A stretch of DNA of 64,000 nt, taken from positions 93,821 through 157,820 of the forward strand of contig NZ_NGJU01000004.1 of NCBI RefSeq assembly GCF_003987495.1, given 5' to 3'. The translations under genes and the position numbers were made by a program. Shown here in pieces: positions 28,371 through 37,025 of the stretch. This DNA comes from Vagococcus salmoninarum. Lineage in GTDB: Bacteria > Bacillota > Bacilli > Lactobacillales > Vagococcaceae. The notes below the pieces were generated by a model. It was given only the letters and a program-made list of their open reading frames with translations. It ran no database searches and was not told the DNA's origin. Every line of letters starts with the position of its first letter. Position 1 is the stretch's first letter.

Positions 28371-29057
28371 TTAACGTTTATCTGACTTCTTCACGGCCAG
28401 ATCGCCAATTCCTTGAATAATAAAAACGATAATTAAAATACAAATGGTTGCAAACAAAGTAACTGTTTGATTGCCTCGCATAAAGCCATCCTGATAAGCT
28501 AGGCCACCTAAACCACCGGCACTAATAGCACCAGCCATTGCGGTAAAACCGATCATTGTAATCGTTGTAACAGTTGCGCCTGAAATTAAAGCTGGCAAAC
28601 TTTCTGGTATTAAGACTTTCCAAATGACTTGTAAGCGGGTGGCTCCCATCGCCTCCGAGGCTTCGAGAACACCACTGTCAACTTCCCTAAAAGCAATTTC
28701 AACTAAGCGACCATAAAAAGGGGCTGCTGAAATAACTAAAGCGGGAATTGCTGCTGTCGGTCCTAAAAAAGTACCAATCATTAATTTAGTTATAGGTATT
28801 AATAAAATAATTAAAATGATAAAGGGCACTGAACGACAAATATTACTAATGATTGAAATAATATTATAAAATACTTTTGCCCCAGAATTTGAACTTTTAC
28901 TTAAGTAGTATAACAATAGCCCTAAAATAATCCCAATTATAATGACAAAAATCATAGAAATTCCAGTCATATATAAGGTTTGTTTCGTAGCTTCTAGAAA
29001 TTTTTCACCATCTAATTTTGAAAAATCAAAATACTCTTCTGCTAATGTTTTCTTCAT
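28371..29057 (-). CDS. metI: Methionine ABC transporter permease
   Basis: This is a 228-residue permease with five predicted membrane segments and the EAA loop that docks to the ATPase (EASEAMGATRLQVIWKVLIP). The MetI family signature is present (SGATVTTITMIGFTAMAGA). The gene overlaps metN by 4 nt and is followed by metQ. Confidence 0.93.
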   Translation of the reverse strand: MKKTLAEEYFDFSKLDGEKFLEATKQTLYMTGISMIFVIIIGIILGLLLYYLSKSSNSGAKVFYNIISIISNICRSVPFIILIILLIPITKLMIGTFLGPTAAIPALVISAAPFYGRLVEIAFREVDSGVLEASEAMGATRLQVIWKVLIPESLPALISGATVTTITMIGFTAMAGAISAGGLGGLAYQDGFMRGNQTVTLFATICILIIVFIIQGIGDLAVKKSDKR

Positions 29058-30088
29058 TTACTTTTCCCCTCCACACCGACGCCAGCTTTTTTGAAAAAAG
29101 TCTCAGCTTTGGCAATTTCCGCTTCAGAACCAGTTAATTCGACAATCAGCGTTCCAAATGAGCTACTTTGGGTTTGTTGAATTTGCCCTTGGATAACGTT
29201 AATATCAACGTCACATTGGCGGATAACTTGAGAAATAATGGGGTTTCTTGCTTTACTGCCTTCAAAAGATAGTTGTAAGATTTTACCAGCTGTAAAGGTT
29301 TCTGCTAAGAAACTTAAGGCATCTTGATTATTTTCTGCCGGTGCCGTTTCTTGTTGGACAAAACGCTTCGTAACCGCTTTTTGGGGATTACTAAAGACTG
29401 TTAAGACGTCTCCTGATTCGACAATTTTACCTTGCTCCATGACTGCAACTTTATGACAAATTTTACGAATCACATGCATCTCATGAGTGATTAAGACAAT
29501 CGTCAAGCCTAGTTTGCGATTAATATCTAGCAAAAGTTCTAAGACTTCATCTGTTGTTTGAGGATCTAAAGCACTCGTTCCTTCATCACATAATAAGATT
29601 TTAGGGTCATTAGCTAAGGCTCTCGCAATTCCAACCCGCTGTTTTTGCCCACCTGACAATTGACTAGGATAAGCTTTCTCACGCCCTTCTAAACCAACCA
29701 GTTTGATTAATTCTTGAGCTTTCTCTTCTCGTTCTGCCTTAGGAACACCGGTCATTTCTAAAGGTAGCGTAATGTTATCAATAACCGTTCGTGACCACAA
29801 TAAGTTGAAATGTTGAAAAATCATGCCAATTTCTTTCCGAAATTCCCGTAACTCTTTCGGATTCAACTTAGTAATGTCTTGATTATCAATAATTACTTCT
29901 CCCCCAGTTGGAATTTCCAAACCGTTTAATAACCGGACTAGGGTACTCTTACCTGCCCCTGAGTAACCAACGATCCCAAAGATTTCACCTTCAGCAACTG
30001 AGAAATTAACATCAGAGACAGCCGTTACTAAGCCACTTTTACCTTTAAATTCTTTTTTTACATTTTTTAAATTAATGAGAGTCATCAT
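29054..30088 (-). CDS. metN: Methionine ABC transporter ATPase
   Basis: This is an ATPase of about 344 residues. It has Walker A GYSGAGKST, ABC signature LSGGQKQRVGIARAL, Walker B ILLCDEGTSALD and a C-terminal NIL domain (from about residue 260) that binds methionine and inhibits transport. The two adjacent ATGs at 30088 and 30085 are the likely starts; an upstream in-frame start falls in the leader. Expression is under a T-box. Confidence 0.93.
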   Translation of the reverse strand: MMTLINLKNVKKEFKGKSGLVTAVSDVNFSVAEGEIFGIVGYSGAGKSTLVRLLNGLEIPTGGEVIIDNQDITKLNPKELREFRKEIGMIFQHFNLLWSRTVIDNITLPLEMTGVPKAEREEKAQELIKLVGLEGREKAYPSQLSGGQKQRVGIARALANDPKILLCDEGTSALDPQTTDEVLELLLDINRKLGLTIVLITHEMHVIRKICHKVAVMEQGKIVESGDVLTVFSNPQKAVTKRFVQQETAPAENNQDALSFLAETFTAGKILQLSFEGSKARNPIISQVIRQCDVDINVIQGQIQQTQSSSFGTLIVELTGSEAEIAKAETFFKKAGVGVEGKSK

Positions 30089-30119
30089 TTTCACTCTACT
30101 TTCTGTGCATTTCACTTAT

Positions 30120-30284
30120 TTTCTACTTTAAGCTGATATCCGATAAACCCAAGCTATCGCTTCCCTTGTCTATTACTTCATCAACTCGTTCCTCGTTGTG
30201 AGGGGATGATGAGGCAACGCAATGTCATGGCTGACATTCCCTTGTACTGCAAGTCATCTAATTACTACGTAATTAGTGGCTTGC
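30120..30284 (-). promoter_or_regulatory. Structured leader between the T-box terminator and metN
   Basis: About 165 nt follow the T-box terminator before metN, and they contain several hairpins. GCAAG...CTAATTAC / GTAATTAG...CTTGC spans 30249-30284. AATGTCA-TGGC-TGACATT (30221-30238) has a perfect 7-bp stem. CCTC-GTTGT-GAGG lies at 30191-30203. No known riboswitch was recognised. It could be a processing or stability element, or a second control point. Confidence 0.45.
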
Positions 30285-30285
30285 A

Positions 30286-30575
30286 ACAAAAAAGCTTCCG
30301 TCCTTGTTTTTGCAAACAAGGACGAAAGCTTATGATTTCGTGTTACCACCTTTATTTATTACTACCTCGCGATAGTAACCTTCATCAGTACAGGACAAAT
30401 TCGTCGGATACTGGTACACTTTAACGGGTGTTTACGTTATAAACTTACTGATTTAACAGCTCATCTATACTGCTCAAAGACCATCTTCCATCTCATTTCA
30501 GTTATCCGCTTGCACCTGACCGGACTCTCTTTTAAACTTTCCTGATATGTACTCTTCTTTTCAAAGCATTTCATT
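30286..30575 (-). ncRNA. T-box leader of metNIQ
   Basis: This is a tRNA-sensing T-box on the minus strand. Stem I begins near AAGAAGAGTA, followed by GAGAGTCCGG and GGTGCAAG. The T-box sequence AAAGGTGGTAACACG (30353-30339) can bind the tRNA acceptor end. A strong terminator (AAGCTTTCGTCCTTG... / ...CAAGGACGGAAGCTT, then TTTTTT; 30331-30286) competes with the antiterminator. A likely Met specifier is ATG at 30496-30494 (context GAAATGA); other ATGs lie nearby. Uncharged tRNA-Met would then turn on the transporter. The class is clear; the specifier is inferred from the operon. Confidence 0.88.
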
Positions 30576-30611
30576 TATTGTTACCCATTCTATCAATTAG
30601 AATTTTAAATG

Positions 30612-30944
30612 TCAATCTAATTCGTTAAATTCTTTTTCCTCTACATCAGTTAGAACAACTAACCATGCAAAATCTTCATTTTTAGCATCTAGGGCTGAAG
30701 CATCGCTTAAGGCTTCTTGGTTAATTGATACAACTTTACCACTTAAAGGCGACACTAATTCTGTCACAGCTTTTTCAGCTTCAATTTCTGCGAAAGACTC
30801 GCCAGCTTTTAACAGATCACCAATTTTTGGTAATGAGACAAAAGTAACACTGCCAAAATCATCTTGGCCTTGATTGGTTAAGCCGATTGAATAATCTTCT
30901 TCAATTTTTCGCACCCAGATTTGTTTATTAATTACTTTTTTCAT
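30612..30944 (-). CDS. gcvH: GcvH-like lipoyl carrier protein
   Basis: This 110-residue protein has a lipoyl/H-protein fold. The lipoylated Lys is in AEIEAEKAVTELVSPLSG (about residue 58). No glycine-cleavage P or T genes are nearby. In such Firmicutes GcvH also acts as a lipoyl donor for E2 subunits. The neighbour gene upstream is a YusI/Spx-like protein, the same pair as in Bacillus subtilis (yusI-gcvH), which supports the call. It is shorter than the usual 125-130 residues. Confidence 0.82.
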   Translation of the reverse strand: MKKVINKQIWVRKIEEDYSIGLTNQGQDDFGSVTFVSLPKIGDLLKAGESFAEIEAEKAVTELVSPLSGKVVSINQEALSDASALDAKNEDFAWLVVLTDVEEKEFNELD

Positions 30945-30966
30945 TGCACTACTCCCATTTGGATGT

Positions 30967-31323
30967 TTATTTTAATAACTCTTCGTATTGACTTTCTTTA
31001 AAGCCTAATAAGACAGGCTGACCATTTTTTTCCATAATTGGACGTTTGATTAGCATACCATCGAGACATAAACGACCAGCAGCTTCTTCGATTGAAAATT
31101 CATTGACAACATTTTTTAGTTCTTGTTCACGGTAACGAATCCCACTCGTATTAAAGAAACGGCGAATCGGTAAGTCACTTTCTGCCATCCAAGCTGCTAA
31201 TTGCTCTTTAGTTGGTGGCGTTTCTATCATATCGATTGTATTATAAGTCACATTGTTTTCATCAAGCCAAATTTTAGCCTTCTTACACGTTGAACATTTC
31301 GGATACCAATAAAAATTTACCAT
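30967..31323 (-). CDS. ArsC/Spx-family protein (YusI-like)
   Basis: This is a 118-residue thioredoxin-fold protein with CSTC (residues 9-12) at the usual site. It also has the family segments IDMIETPPTKEQL, RRFFNTSG and GMLIKRP. Relatives are arsenate reductases, Spx regulators and uncharacterised YusI. There is no ars gene nearby, and the partner gene is gcvH, so a redox role is more likely than arsenate resistance. It is 22 nt before gcvH, in one operon. Confidence 0.85.
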   Translation of the reverse strand: MVNFYWYPKCSTCKKAKIWLDENNVTYNTIDMIETPPTKEQLAAWMAESDLPIRRFFNTSGIRYREQELKNVVNEFSIEEAAGRLCLDGMLIKRPIMEKNGQPVLLGFKESQYEELLK

Positions 31324-31453
31324 CTGATCCCTCTTTCCATTAATTATCTATTCTTAGTATAACATAAATTCGACTTAATTCTAAGGTTGTCTTGTGATAT
31401 TAGTAATTATTATCTGACTTTCTTTATCACGACAACTCTTAATTTATCAAAGA

Positions 31454-31486
31454 AAAACAGACAACTTTTGGCTAGTTGTCTGTTTT
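31454..31486 (-). terminator. Terminator overlapping the end of rodA
   Basis: AAACAGACAAC / GTTGTCTGTTT hairpin with a T run; the rodA stop codon lies within its first arm. Confidence 0.85.
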
Positions 31487-32662
31487 AAAATCTAAGTAAT
31501 CGTCTTTTTGAAAACGCATTGACATAATAATTCCGACACCAATCAAGTTACCAATTAAAGATGACCCACCTTGGCTAATAAAAGGCAGTGGAATCCCTGT
31601 TAATGGCAGTAGACCAATATTTGCCCCAATATTTTCAAAGACATGGAATAAAATCATCATAATAATCCCCGTTGCGATGTAAGCATAAAACTCGTTGTTC
31701 GTGTCAAAACACACACGAATCATGCGGTAGATTAAAATAAAATACATGATGATAATTAAACAACCACCAATGAAACCAAAGTTCTCACCAATAACTGTGA
31801 AAATCATATCTGACTCTCGGACTGGTACATAAACTTCTGAAACATTGAAGCCTTTACCAAACATCCCACCTGAACCAATGGCTATTAACGACTGAGCTTG
31901 TTGGTAAGAGTGACCAGAGGCATCGTGGAAAGGATCTAACCAAGATTCTACCCGTAGTAGCTGGTACTGCTTAACCCCTGCTGTTCGTAAAAATTCCCGA
32001 CCACTGTCAGTTGTTACTAAGAAAATCGTAATCCCTGCCCCAATCGCAAATACCGTAATCACTGGCAAGATGATTTTCCAAGAAATTCCTGACATTAAAA
32101 AGATACCACCTAAAATCGCTACATAGACTAATGAGGTTCCTAAATCTTCTTGAAAAGTTAATAAGAAAATAACTGGTGCTGTAAATGCGGTCAGCTTACC
32201 GATTAAAATAAAATCATTTCTAATTGTATGCTCTCGGTTGACATTATGCCTTGTAACGACATAGGCCAACATTAAGATATAAGCAATTTTCATTAACTCC
32301 GAAGGCTGAAAGGTAAAACCACCAAAACTAAACCAGTTTTTCGAGCCTGTCAATTCTGCTAATTTCTTATCGTGTAAAAAAATTAAGGCAGTCATTAAGC
32401 CGAGCCCCATAACATAAAAGACCGGTGTCATTTTCCACAACATCTTTGACGTAAACTGCATTAAAATGACGACAGCGATTGCTCCAATTAAGAGCCACAA
32501 GACTTGTTTTAACATTGGTGTCAAGATATCTTTGGTCACTAAATCGTGAGTCAAAGCGACGTATAAGGAGGCTAGCCCCATCAATGATAAAACAAACACA
32601 GGTAACATCACACCGTAATCAATGCGATTATCTAAACTATATTTGTATTTCTTTTTATTCAT
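31472..32662 (-). CDS. rodA: SEDS-family peptidoglycan glycosyltransferase RodA/FtsW
   Basis: This is a 396-residue SEDS protein with about ten membrane segments. Conserved segments include GGFTFQPSELMKIAYI, SWLDPFHDASGHSYQQAQS (with the catalytic Asp region) and PLTGIPLPFISQGGSS. SEDS proteins polymerise lipid II with a partner PBP. RodA (elongation) is favoured over FtsW because there is no division cluster nearby, but this is not certain. It is a single-gene unit. Confidence 0.88.
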   Translation of the reverse strand: MNKKKYKYSLDNRIDYGVMLPVFVLSLMGLASLYVALTHDLVTKDILTPMLKQVLWLLIGAIAVVILMQFTSKMLWKMTPVFYVMGLGLMTALIFLHDKKLAELTGSKNWFSFGGFTFQPSELMKIAYILMLAYVVTRHNVNREHTIRNDFILIGKLTAFTAPVIFLLTFQEDLGTSLVYVAILGGIFLMSGISWKIILPVITVFAIGAGITIFLVTTDSGREFLRTAGVKQYQLLRVESWLDPFHDASGHSYQQAQSLIAIGSGGMFGKGFNVSEVYVPVRESDMIFTVIGENFGFIGGCLIIIMYFILIYRMIRVCFDTNNEFYAYIATGIIMMILFHVFENIGANIGLLPLTGIPLPFISQGGSSLIGNLIGVGIIMSMRFQKDDYLDFKTDN

Positions 32663-32751
32663 AGCACATCCCTTTTCTATTCTACAATATACTATTATAC
32701 CTAATCTAATCTTTTCTTAATAGCTTACTGACTAACTTTAAGAATTCTTTA

Positions 32752-33741
32752 CTATTTCAATGGTTTTAAAAATTCAACAACTGCTTCAAAAGTTGCTTGT
32801 GAAGCTGGCAAAGTCATATCAAACTGATACTCGTGGTCCAGTTCTTCTTGACTGTCATAAAAAGCAGTAACAACTTCAGTTCCTTGGCTTTCAAGAAGTT
32901 TAGCTAAAGCTTTTCCTTGGTCTTCAAATGAGAAGTTATGGGCATCAGTAATAAAACTTCGTGGGAAATTTCCAGTAATATGAGTTAACATATCTGCTTC
33001 CTGAATAATTGTCGATTCAAACCAATCCGGATTCCCTGTATAGGCCCACCCGATTCTTTTAACAAAAAAATCAAGTAAAGGCAGTTCTCTTAAGGGTTTT
33101 GTCGCCTCACTTAAAGAAAAGGGGGCACAAAAGAAAATCGCGCTTTTTATCGTAGCTGGATCGACCGTTCTTTCAAAACCAGTCCCTTGAGCGTATTCAT
33201 CGTTAACTTGACTATTAATAAATTGGGCAACTATTTGGCCCCCAGCTGAATCACCACCAAAGACAACATTTTCTAAGTCTAAAGAATAATCTGTGGCTTT
33301 TAACTGAATTTCACGATAAACTTCTGCTAATTGAATTAAGGGCCCTGGGTATCTCGTCCTAGGTGCTAAGTCATATTCGATGTTAACAACGGCAAAGCCC
33401 TCTGCTGCTAACATGTTTGTATAAATACTAACATCTTCCTTTTGACCACCGACATAAGCACCACCATGAAGCCAAAAAATTACTGGGTGTTTGCCAGTTG
33501 TTTTCGGTAATATTAGATCATAACGATTATTTGCTGCTGAAGAAGGATAGCTTAAATTCTTTTGAACATCAATTTTTTGGTTGACTTCCAAATAGTTAGT
33601 AGGCTCTTTCGCAGGGCCACCGTTAGAAAATACTTGGTGAATAACTCCCGCTGCCGGATAGGGTGTAAATACTGCAACAAACAGTGACAACAACAGACAA
33701 ACAAATAGAACAATTCCAGTATCTTTAAAAATGCTTTTCAT
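32752..33741 (-). CDS. Membrane-anchored alpha/beta hydrolase (esterase)
   Basis: This 329-residue protein has an N-terminal hydrophobic anchor (about residues 8-25) and an alpha/beta-hydrolase domain of the hormone-sensitive lipase type. The oxyanion motif is WLHGGAYVGG, and the nucleophile Ser is in FGGDSAGGQ. Candidate acid and His residues lie in ITDAHN and ELDHEYQFD near the C-terminus. It probably acts on esters outside the membrane. The ATG at 33741 has AAGGA upstream. Substrate unknown. Confidence 0.82.
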   Translation of the reverse strand: MKSIFKDTGIVLFVCLLLSLFVAVFTPYPAAGVIHQVFSNGGPAKEPTNYLEVNQKIDVQKNLSYPSSAANNRYDLILPKTTGKHPVIFWLHGGAYVGGQKEDVSIYTNMLAAEGFAVVNIEYDLAPRTRYPGPLIQLAEVYREIQLKATDYSLDLENVVFGGDSAGGQIVAQFINSQVNDEYAQGTGFERTVDPATIKSAIFFCAPFSLSEATKPLRELPLLDFFVKRIGWAYTGNPDWFESTIIQEADMLTHITGNFPRSFITDAHNFSFEDQGKALAKLLESQGTEVVTAFYDSQEELDHEYQFDMTLPASQATFEAVVEFLKPLK

Positions 33742-33970
33742 TAATTAATTCCTTCTCCATCTCAGGTCATTTCAACCATCTTTTGGGCTTTTTTTATTAC
33801 CAATATTGTAACTTGTTTTAGTGACAATCACAACAGTAAGAGAAGCCCGCGAATTCTTCCAACTATTCTTTGAGCTAAATTCATCTTATACTGCTCTAAT
33901 CACTTAGAATGAAACATTAAAGGTTAATGTGTCTATCAATTAATTTTACACAGGTTGTAAAAAACACGAA

Positions 33971-34000
33971 TTGGAGTTAATGCCTATTTTATGGTATAAT
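33971..34000 (+). promoter_or_regulatory. Promoter of the small KOW-like gene
   Basis: TTGGAG at 33971-33976 and an extended -10 TGGTATAAT (TATAAT at 33995-34000) are 18 bp apart. The rest of the 33742-34066 gap is AT-rich, and I see nothing else in it except the ribosome site AAAGGGAG before 34067. Confidence 0.65.
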
Positions 34001-34066
34001 AGACTTAGAGGAAACAATTACATGTTTCTTTTTTCTTTTAATCCTTGAAAGGGAGTGGCGTACTAA

Positions 34067-34297
34067 ATGTTTAGACCAGCTCAAAAAGTTGCTTCAGAAA
34101 TCGGTAAAGATTTCCTACCTGACACTAAAGTAAAGTTTTATTTCCGTGGTGATTTAGAAACCGGTAAAGTAATTAAACAAATGACAAACTCAGCAATTAT
34201 TTCCATAAAAAAAACTGCTGACAATAAAGATGTCATTTTCCAAACAAACGGCAATATCGTCATCAGTTATGAAGACTTAAAATTAAAAACGAATTAA
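34067..34297 (+). CDS. Small DUF2187/KOW-like protein
   Basis: This is a 76-residue basic protein. The central stretch (KVKFYFRGDLETGKVIKQM followed by TNSAIISI) looks like a small SH3/KOW-type barrel of the DUF2187 kind. It has its own good promoter and terminator, so it is a real, probably well-expressed gene. No function can be assigned; RNA or ribosome binding is possible from the fold only. Confidence 0.7.
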   Translation: MFRPAQKVASEIGKDFLPDTKVKFYFRGDLETGKVIKQMTNSAIISIKKTADNKDVIFQTNGNIVISYEDLKLKTN

Positions 34298-34303
34298 TTA
34301 AAT

Positions 34304-34348
34304 AAAAAAAACGGTTAGCAGTGACTTATCTCTGCTAACCGTTTTTTT
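34304..34348. terminator. Bidirectional terminator
   Basis: AAACGGTTAGCA / TGCTAACCGTTT hairpin with A and T runs, between convergent genes. Confidence 0.92.
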
Positions 34349-34661
34349 ATGCAATTATTTTTAAACCAACAGCAGCGATTAAGATCAGACTAATACAGAC
34401 AATCCGCTGCCAGTCTTTTCCTTCATTGTAGATTAACATGCCTAGGATCGCTCCCCCTGAGGCACCAATTCCGGTCCAGACAGCGTAAGCCGTCCCCATT
34501 GGCAAATAGTCCATGCTATATGACAGTAATAAAAAACTAACGGTAAAAGTCCCTACTAATAAAAGTAAAGACGACAGATTTTTTTTATTATTAAAACGAT
34601 TAATCGAAGCCACCCCAAACATTTCAAAGATGCCAGCAAAAATTAATGAAATCCAAGCCAT
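34347..34661 (-). CDS. SMR-family exporter subunit, guanidinium (Gdx) type
   Basis: This is a 104-residue protein with four membrane segments and the SMR Glu in the first (LIFAGIFEMFGVAS). It starts on the last base of the first SMR gene (TAATG). Two unequal SMR proteins, as in YkkCD, usually work as a heterodimer. The guanidine-I riboswitch upstream indicates guanidinium export rather than broad drug export. It ends near a terminator. Confidence 0.85.
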   Translation of the reverse strand: MAWISLIFAGIFEMFGVASINRFNNKKNLSSLLLLVGTFTVSFLLLSYSMDYLPMGTAYAVWTGIGASGGAILGMLIYNEGKDWQRIVCISLILIAAVGLKIIA

Positions 34662-35002
34662 TATTGTTCCCCTCCTGCATTCACTTCTTTAGGTGTTGCT
34701 AATTTAAGTCCAACAACCCCAATTAATAGTAAAACAATTAAACCAATTTTTGCCACACTTAGAGGCTCTTTGAATAAGAGACTTTCTAATAGCACTGTCC
34801 CTGTCGTTCCAATTCCAACAAAGACAGCATAAACAGTTCCCACTGGTAACTTTTGACTTGCTGAGATCATTAAATAAAAACTAAAAAAGATTGCTAATAT
34901 TGTTAGCCCCCACTCGAACAAGTTACTGGCATGTTTTAAGCCAATTACCCAGCCAACTTCAAACATTCCTGCAACTAATACTTTTGTCCATTCTTTGTTC
35001 AT
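34661..35002 (-). CDS. SMR-family exporter subunit, guanidinium (Gdx) type
   Basis: This is a 113-residue, four-helix SMR protein with the functional Glu in VLVAGMFEVGWVIGLKHA. The ATG at 35002 has GAGG/GGAG 6-10 nt upstream; an upstream in-frame start lies in the riboswitch-to-gene spacer. It is the first gene of the two-gene unit controlled by the guanidine riboswitch. The subunit is YkkC-like by size and position. Confidence 0.85.
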   Translation of the reverse strand: MNKEWTKVLVAGMFEVGWVIGLKHASNLFEWGLTILAIFFSFYLMISASQKLPVGTVYAVFVGIGTTGTVLLESLLFKEPLSVAKIGLIVLLLIGVVGLKLATPKEVNAGGEQ

Positions 35003-35045
35003 GTACTCCACCTCATCATTATTATTAATTGCCCAGCGCAAACAG

Positions 35046-35166
35046 AAAAAGCCTAGGAATCTACTGCGCTATCCAGTATCTCCCAGGCTTTTATCCTTCC
35101 GTGACATAATCTATGATTATGAGTTTTCTCTTGGACCAGACCACTGACGTGCGGAACCCTAGAAAA
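35046..35166 (-). ncRNA. Guanidine-I (ykkC) riboswitch
   Basis: The minus strand has the conserved aptamer blocks of the class: CTAGGGTTCCG, GGTCTGGTCCAAGAG, CACGGAAGGATAAAAGCC and TGGGAGA. A terminator follows (AAAAGCCTGGGA... / ...TTCCTAGGCTTTTT, 35092-35046), and its first arm overlaps the aptamer end. Guanidinium binding should therefore prevent termination and switch on the SMR pair. Consensus recognition from memory is strong. Confidence 0.93.
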
Positions 35167-35308
35167 CATTTACTTTTCAATTATCATTTCATTATACTCA
35201 TTTACACTAAAAAAGCAAGCCTCTAACTAAAAGATGTCCATGAATTTTCTACCTATAGAATAAACATATGTTTTTTGATATACTGAATAGTATCTTACGT
35301 AAACGGAT

Positions 35309-36208
35309 GTGATAACTATCAAAAAAACAATTATTACTATATTAGGAATCATTTTATTTTTAGAATTAATTGCAGTAGGCTACTTTGCTGTCACTAATCA
35401 ACAAGGGAGTAAAAAACAAGAGATTGAAACCCTCATTACGAAAGAGGATCAAAAGCGAACCCCTGTTAGTGAATCTTCTGAAGTGACCAGTGAACCTTTA
35501 ACAACTGAAAGCTCTGATGAACATGAGAACTGGCTAAAAAGTGACTCAGAAATTAGCTTTCCAATCTTGATGTACCACAGTCTTTCTGAAGGTAATAGCC
35601 TAAAAATCCCGCCTGCCGAATTTAAACAACATATGGAGTGGTTAAAAAAAGAAGGCTACTACACATTAACCCCTGAAGAAGCTTACGACGTTTTAACCTT
35701 AAATAAAAAACCTGCCGAAAAAATTGTCTGGATTACTTTCGACGATGGCTATTTAAACAATTACACTGATGGCTTTCCAATTTTAAAAGAGCTAGACTTA
35801 AAAGCAACCATCAACTATATTACAACTAAAATTGAAGCAGAAAACACCTTTAATCTAGCTCAAATGAAAGAGATGAGTGACAGCGGCTTAATCAGTATTC
35901 AAAGCCATACTGTCAATCACTTAGAAGTCAATGTCATGCCTTATGATCAACAGTTTAGTGAAATGGCTGATTCTAAAAAATTATTAGACGATCAACTTAA
36001 GCAAAACACAACGACTTTGTGTTATCCTGCTGGTCGTTACGATGAAAACAATTTTAAAACAGCTAAAGATGCTGGCTATCAACTGGCTCTAACGACCGAA
36101 CCTGGCTATGCCCAAGCCTCTGATGGTCTCTACGCCTTAAAACGAGTACGAGTTTCTCCTGGCTACGATGGTGCTGGTTTTGGTAATTTACTATTAAGTA
36201 ATCAATAA
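35309..36208 (+). CDS. Membrane-anchored polysaccharide deacetylase
   Basis: This 299-residue protein has an N-terminal anchor (about residues 7-27), a Ser/Thr/Glu-rich linker and a NodB deacetylase domain. The domain shows the metal motif ITFDDGYLNN, the second motif IQSHTVNHLE, and LCYPAGRYDE. It probably removes acetyl groups from a cell-wall polymer (peptidoglycan or a glycan). The start GTG at 35309 has only a weak ribosome site, so the exact N-terminus is uncertain. It is a single-gene unit. Confidence 0.85.
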   Translation: MITIKKTIITILGIILFLELIAVGYFAVTNQQGSKKQEIETLITKEDQKRTPVSESSEVTSEPLTTESSDEHENWLKSDSEISFPILMYHSLSEGNSLKIPPAEFKQHMEWLKKEGYYTLTPEEAYDVLTLNKKPAEKIVWITFDDGYLNNYTDGFPILKELDLKATINYITTKIEAENTFNLAQMKEMSDSGLISIQSHTVNHLEVNVMPYDQQFSEMADSKKLLDDQLKQNTTTLCYPAGRYDENNFKTAKDAGYQLALTTEPGYAQASDGLYALKRVRVSPGYDGAGFGNLLLSNQ

Positions 36209-36214
36209 TAAAAC

Positions 36215-36254
36215 AAAAAACTTAGAACCCCTGACTGGGATTCTAAGTTTTTTT
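36215..36254. terminator. Bidirectional terminator
   Basis: AAAACTTAGAA / TTCTAAGTTTT hairpin with T and A runs, between the deacetylase gene and upp. Confidence 0.88.
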
Positions 36255-36263
36255 GTGACTGAT

Positions 36264-36893
36264 TTATTTAGTTCCGAATAAACGGTCGCCGGCGTCACCT
36301 AAACCTGGTACGATGTAACCATCTTCGTTCAGACAGTCATCTAAACCAGCTGTGTAAATATCAACATCTGGATGAGCATCTTGTAAGGCTTTCACACCTT
36401 CTGGCGCTGCTACTAAACAGACAAATTTAATGTTGTTGCCGCCACGTTTTTTCAAAGCATCAACTGCTAAGATCGCTGATCCACCAGTTGCTAACATTGG
36501 ATCCACAACGAATAACTGACGTGTTTGAATATCAGAAGGTAATTTAACAAAGTATTCAACTGGTTCCCATGTGTCGTGGTCACGATACATACCGATGTGT
36601 CCAACTTTAGCAGCTGGAATTAATTCTAACATCCCGTCAACCATGCCGATACCTGCCCGAAGGATTGGTATAATCGCAACTTTTTTACCTGACAAAGCTT
36701 TTTGAGTTGATGGTCCCATTGGCGTCTCAATCTCAACATCTTCTAAAGGCATGTCTCTTGATACTTCAAATGCCATCAACATTGCTATTTCATTAACAAC
36801 CTCACGAAATACCTTTGTACCACAGTTCTTATCACGGATGATAGTTAACTTATGTTGAATTAATGGATGATCAATAACTTGAAATTTTCCCAT
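36264..36893 (-). CDS. upp: Uracil phosphoribosyltransferase
   Basis: This 209-residue enzyme makes UMP from uracil and PRPP. The PRPP motif is [11 protein letters not shown] and the uracil loop is [12 protein letters not shown] at the C-terminus. It lies after glyA, as in many Firmicutes. A terminator separates the two, and the upp leader can form a hairpin (GACTTCT...AGAAGTC). I saw no PyrR-binding consensus. Start ATG at 36893. Confidence 0.96.
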   Translation of the reverse strand: MGKFQVIDHPLIQHKLTIIRDKNCGTKVFREVVNEIAMLMAFEVSRDMPLEDVEIETPMGPSTQKALSGKKVAIIPILRAGIGMVDGMLELIPAAKVGHIGMYRDHDTWEPVEYFVKLPSDIQTRQLFVVDPMLATGGSAILAVDALKKRGGNNIKFVCLVAAPEGVKALQDAHPDVDIYTAGLDDCLNEDGYIVPGLGDAGDRLFGTK

Positions 36894-36989
36894 AGCAATT
36901 CTCCTTCTTTCTGGTTTTGACTTCTCGTCGTTGGCAATAACGCCTATGGCTAGAAGTCTTCTATTTTTTATCCTCTACTATTGTAAAGG

Positions 36990-37020
36990 AAAAAAGAGTG
37001 ATTGACTAGTCAATCACTCA
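36990..37020 (-). terminator. Terminator after glyA
   Basis: A perfect 24-bp palindrome (GAGTGATTGACT / AGTCAATCACTC) followed by TTTTTT on the minus strand. Confidence 0.88.
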
Positions 37021-37025
37021 AGTTT

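Noticed and set aside
36894-36960. A PyrR-type attenuator before upp
   Set aside because: A GACTTCT...AGAAGTC hairpin is present, but there is no T run and no PyrR loop consensus.
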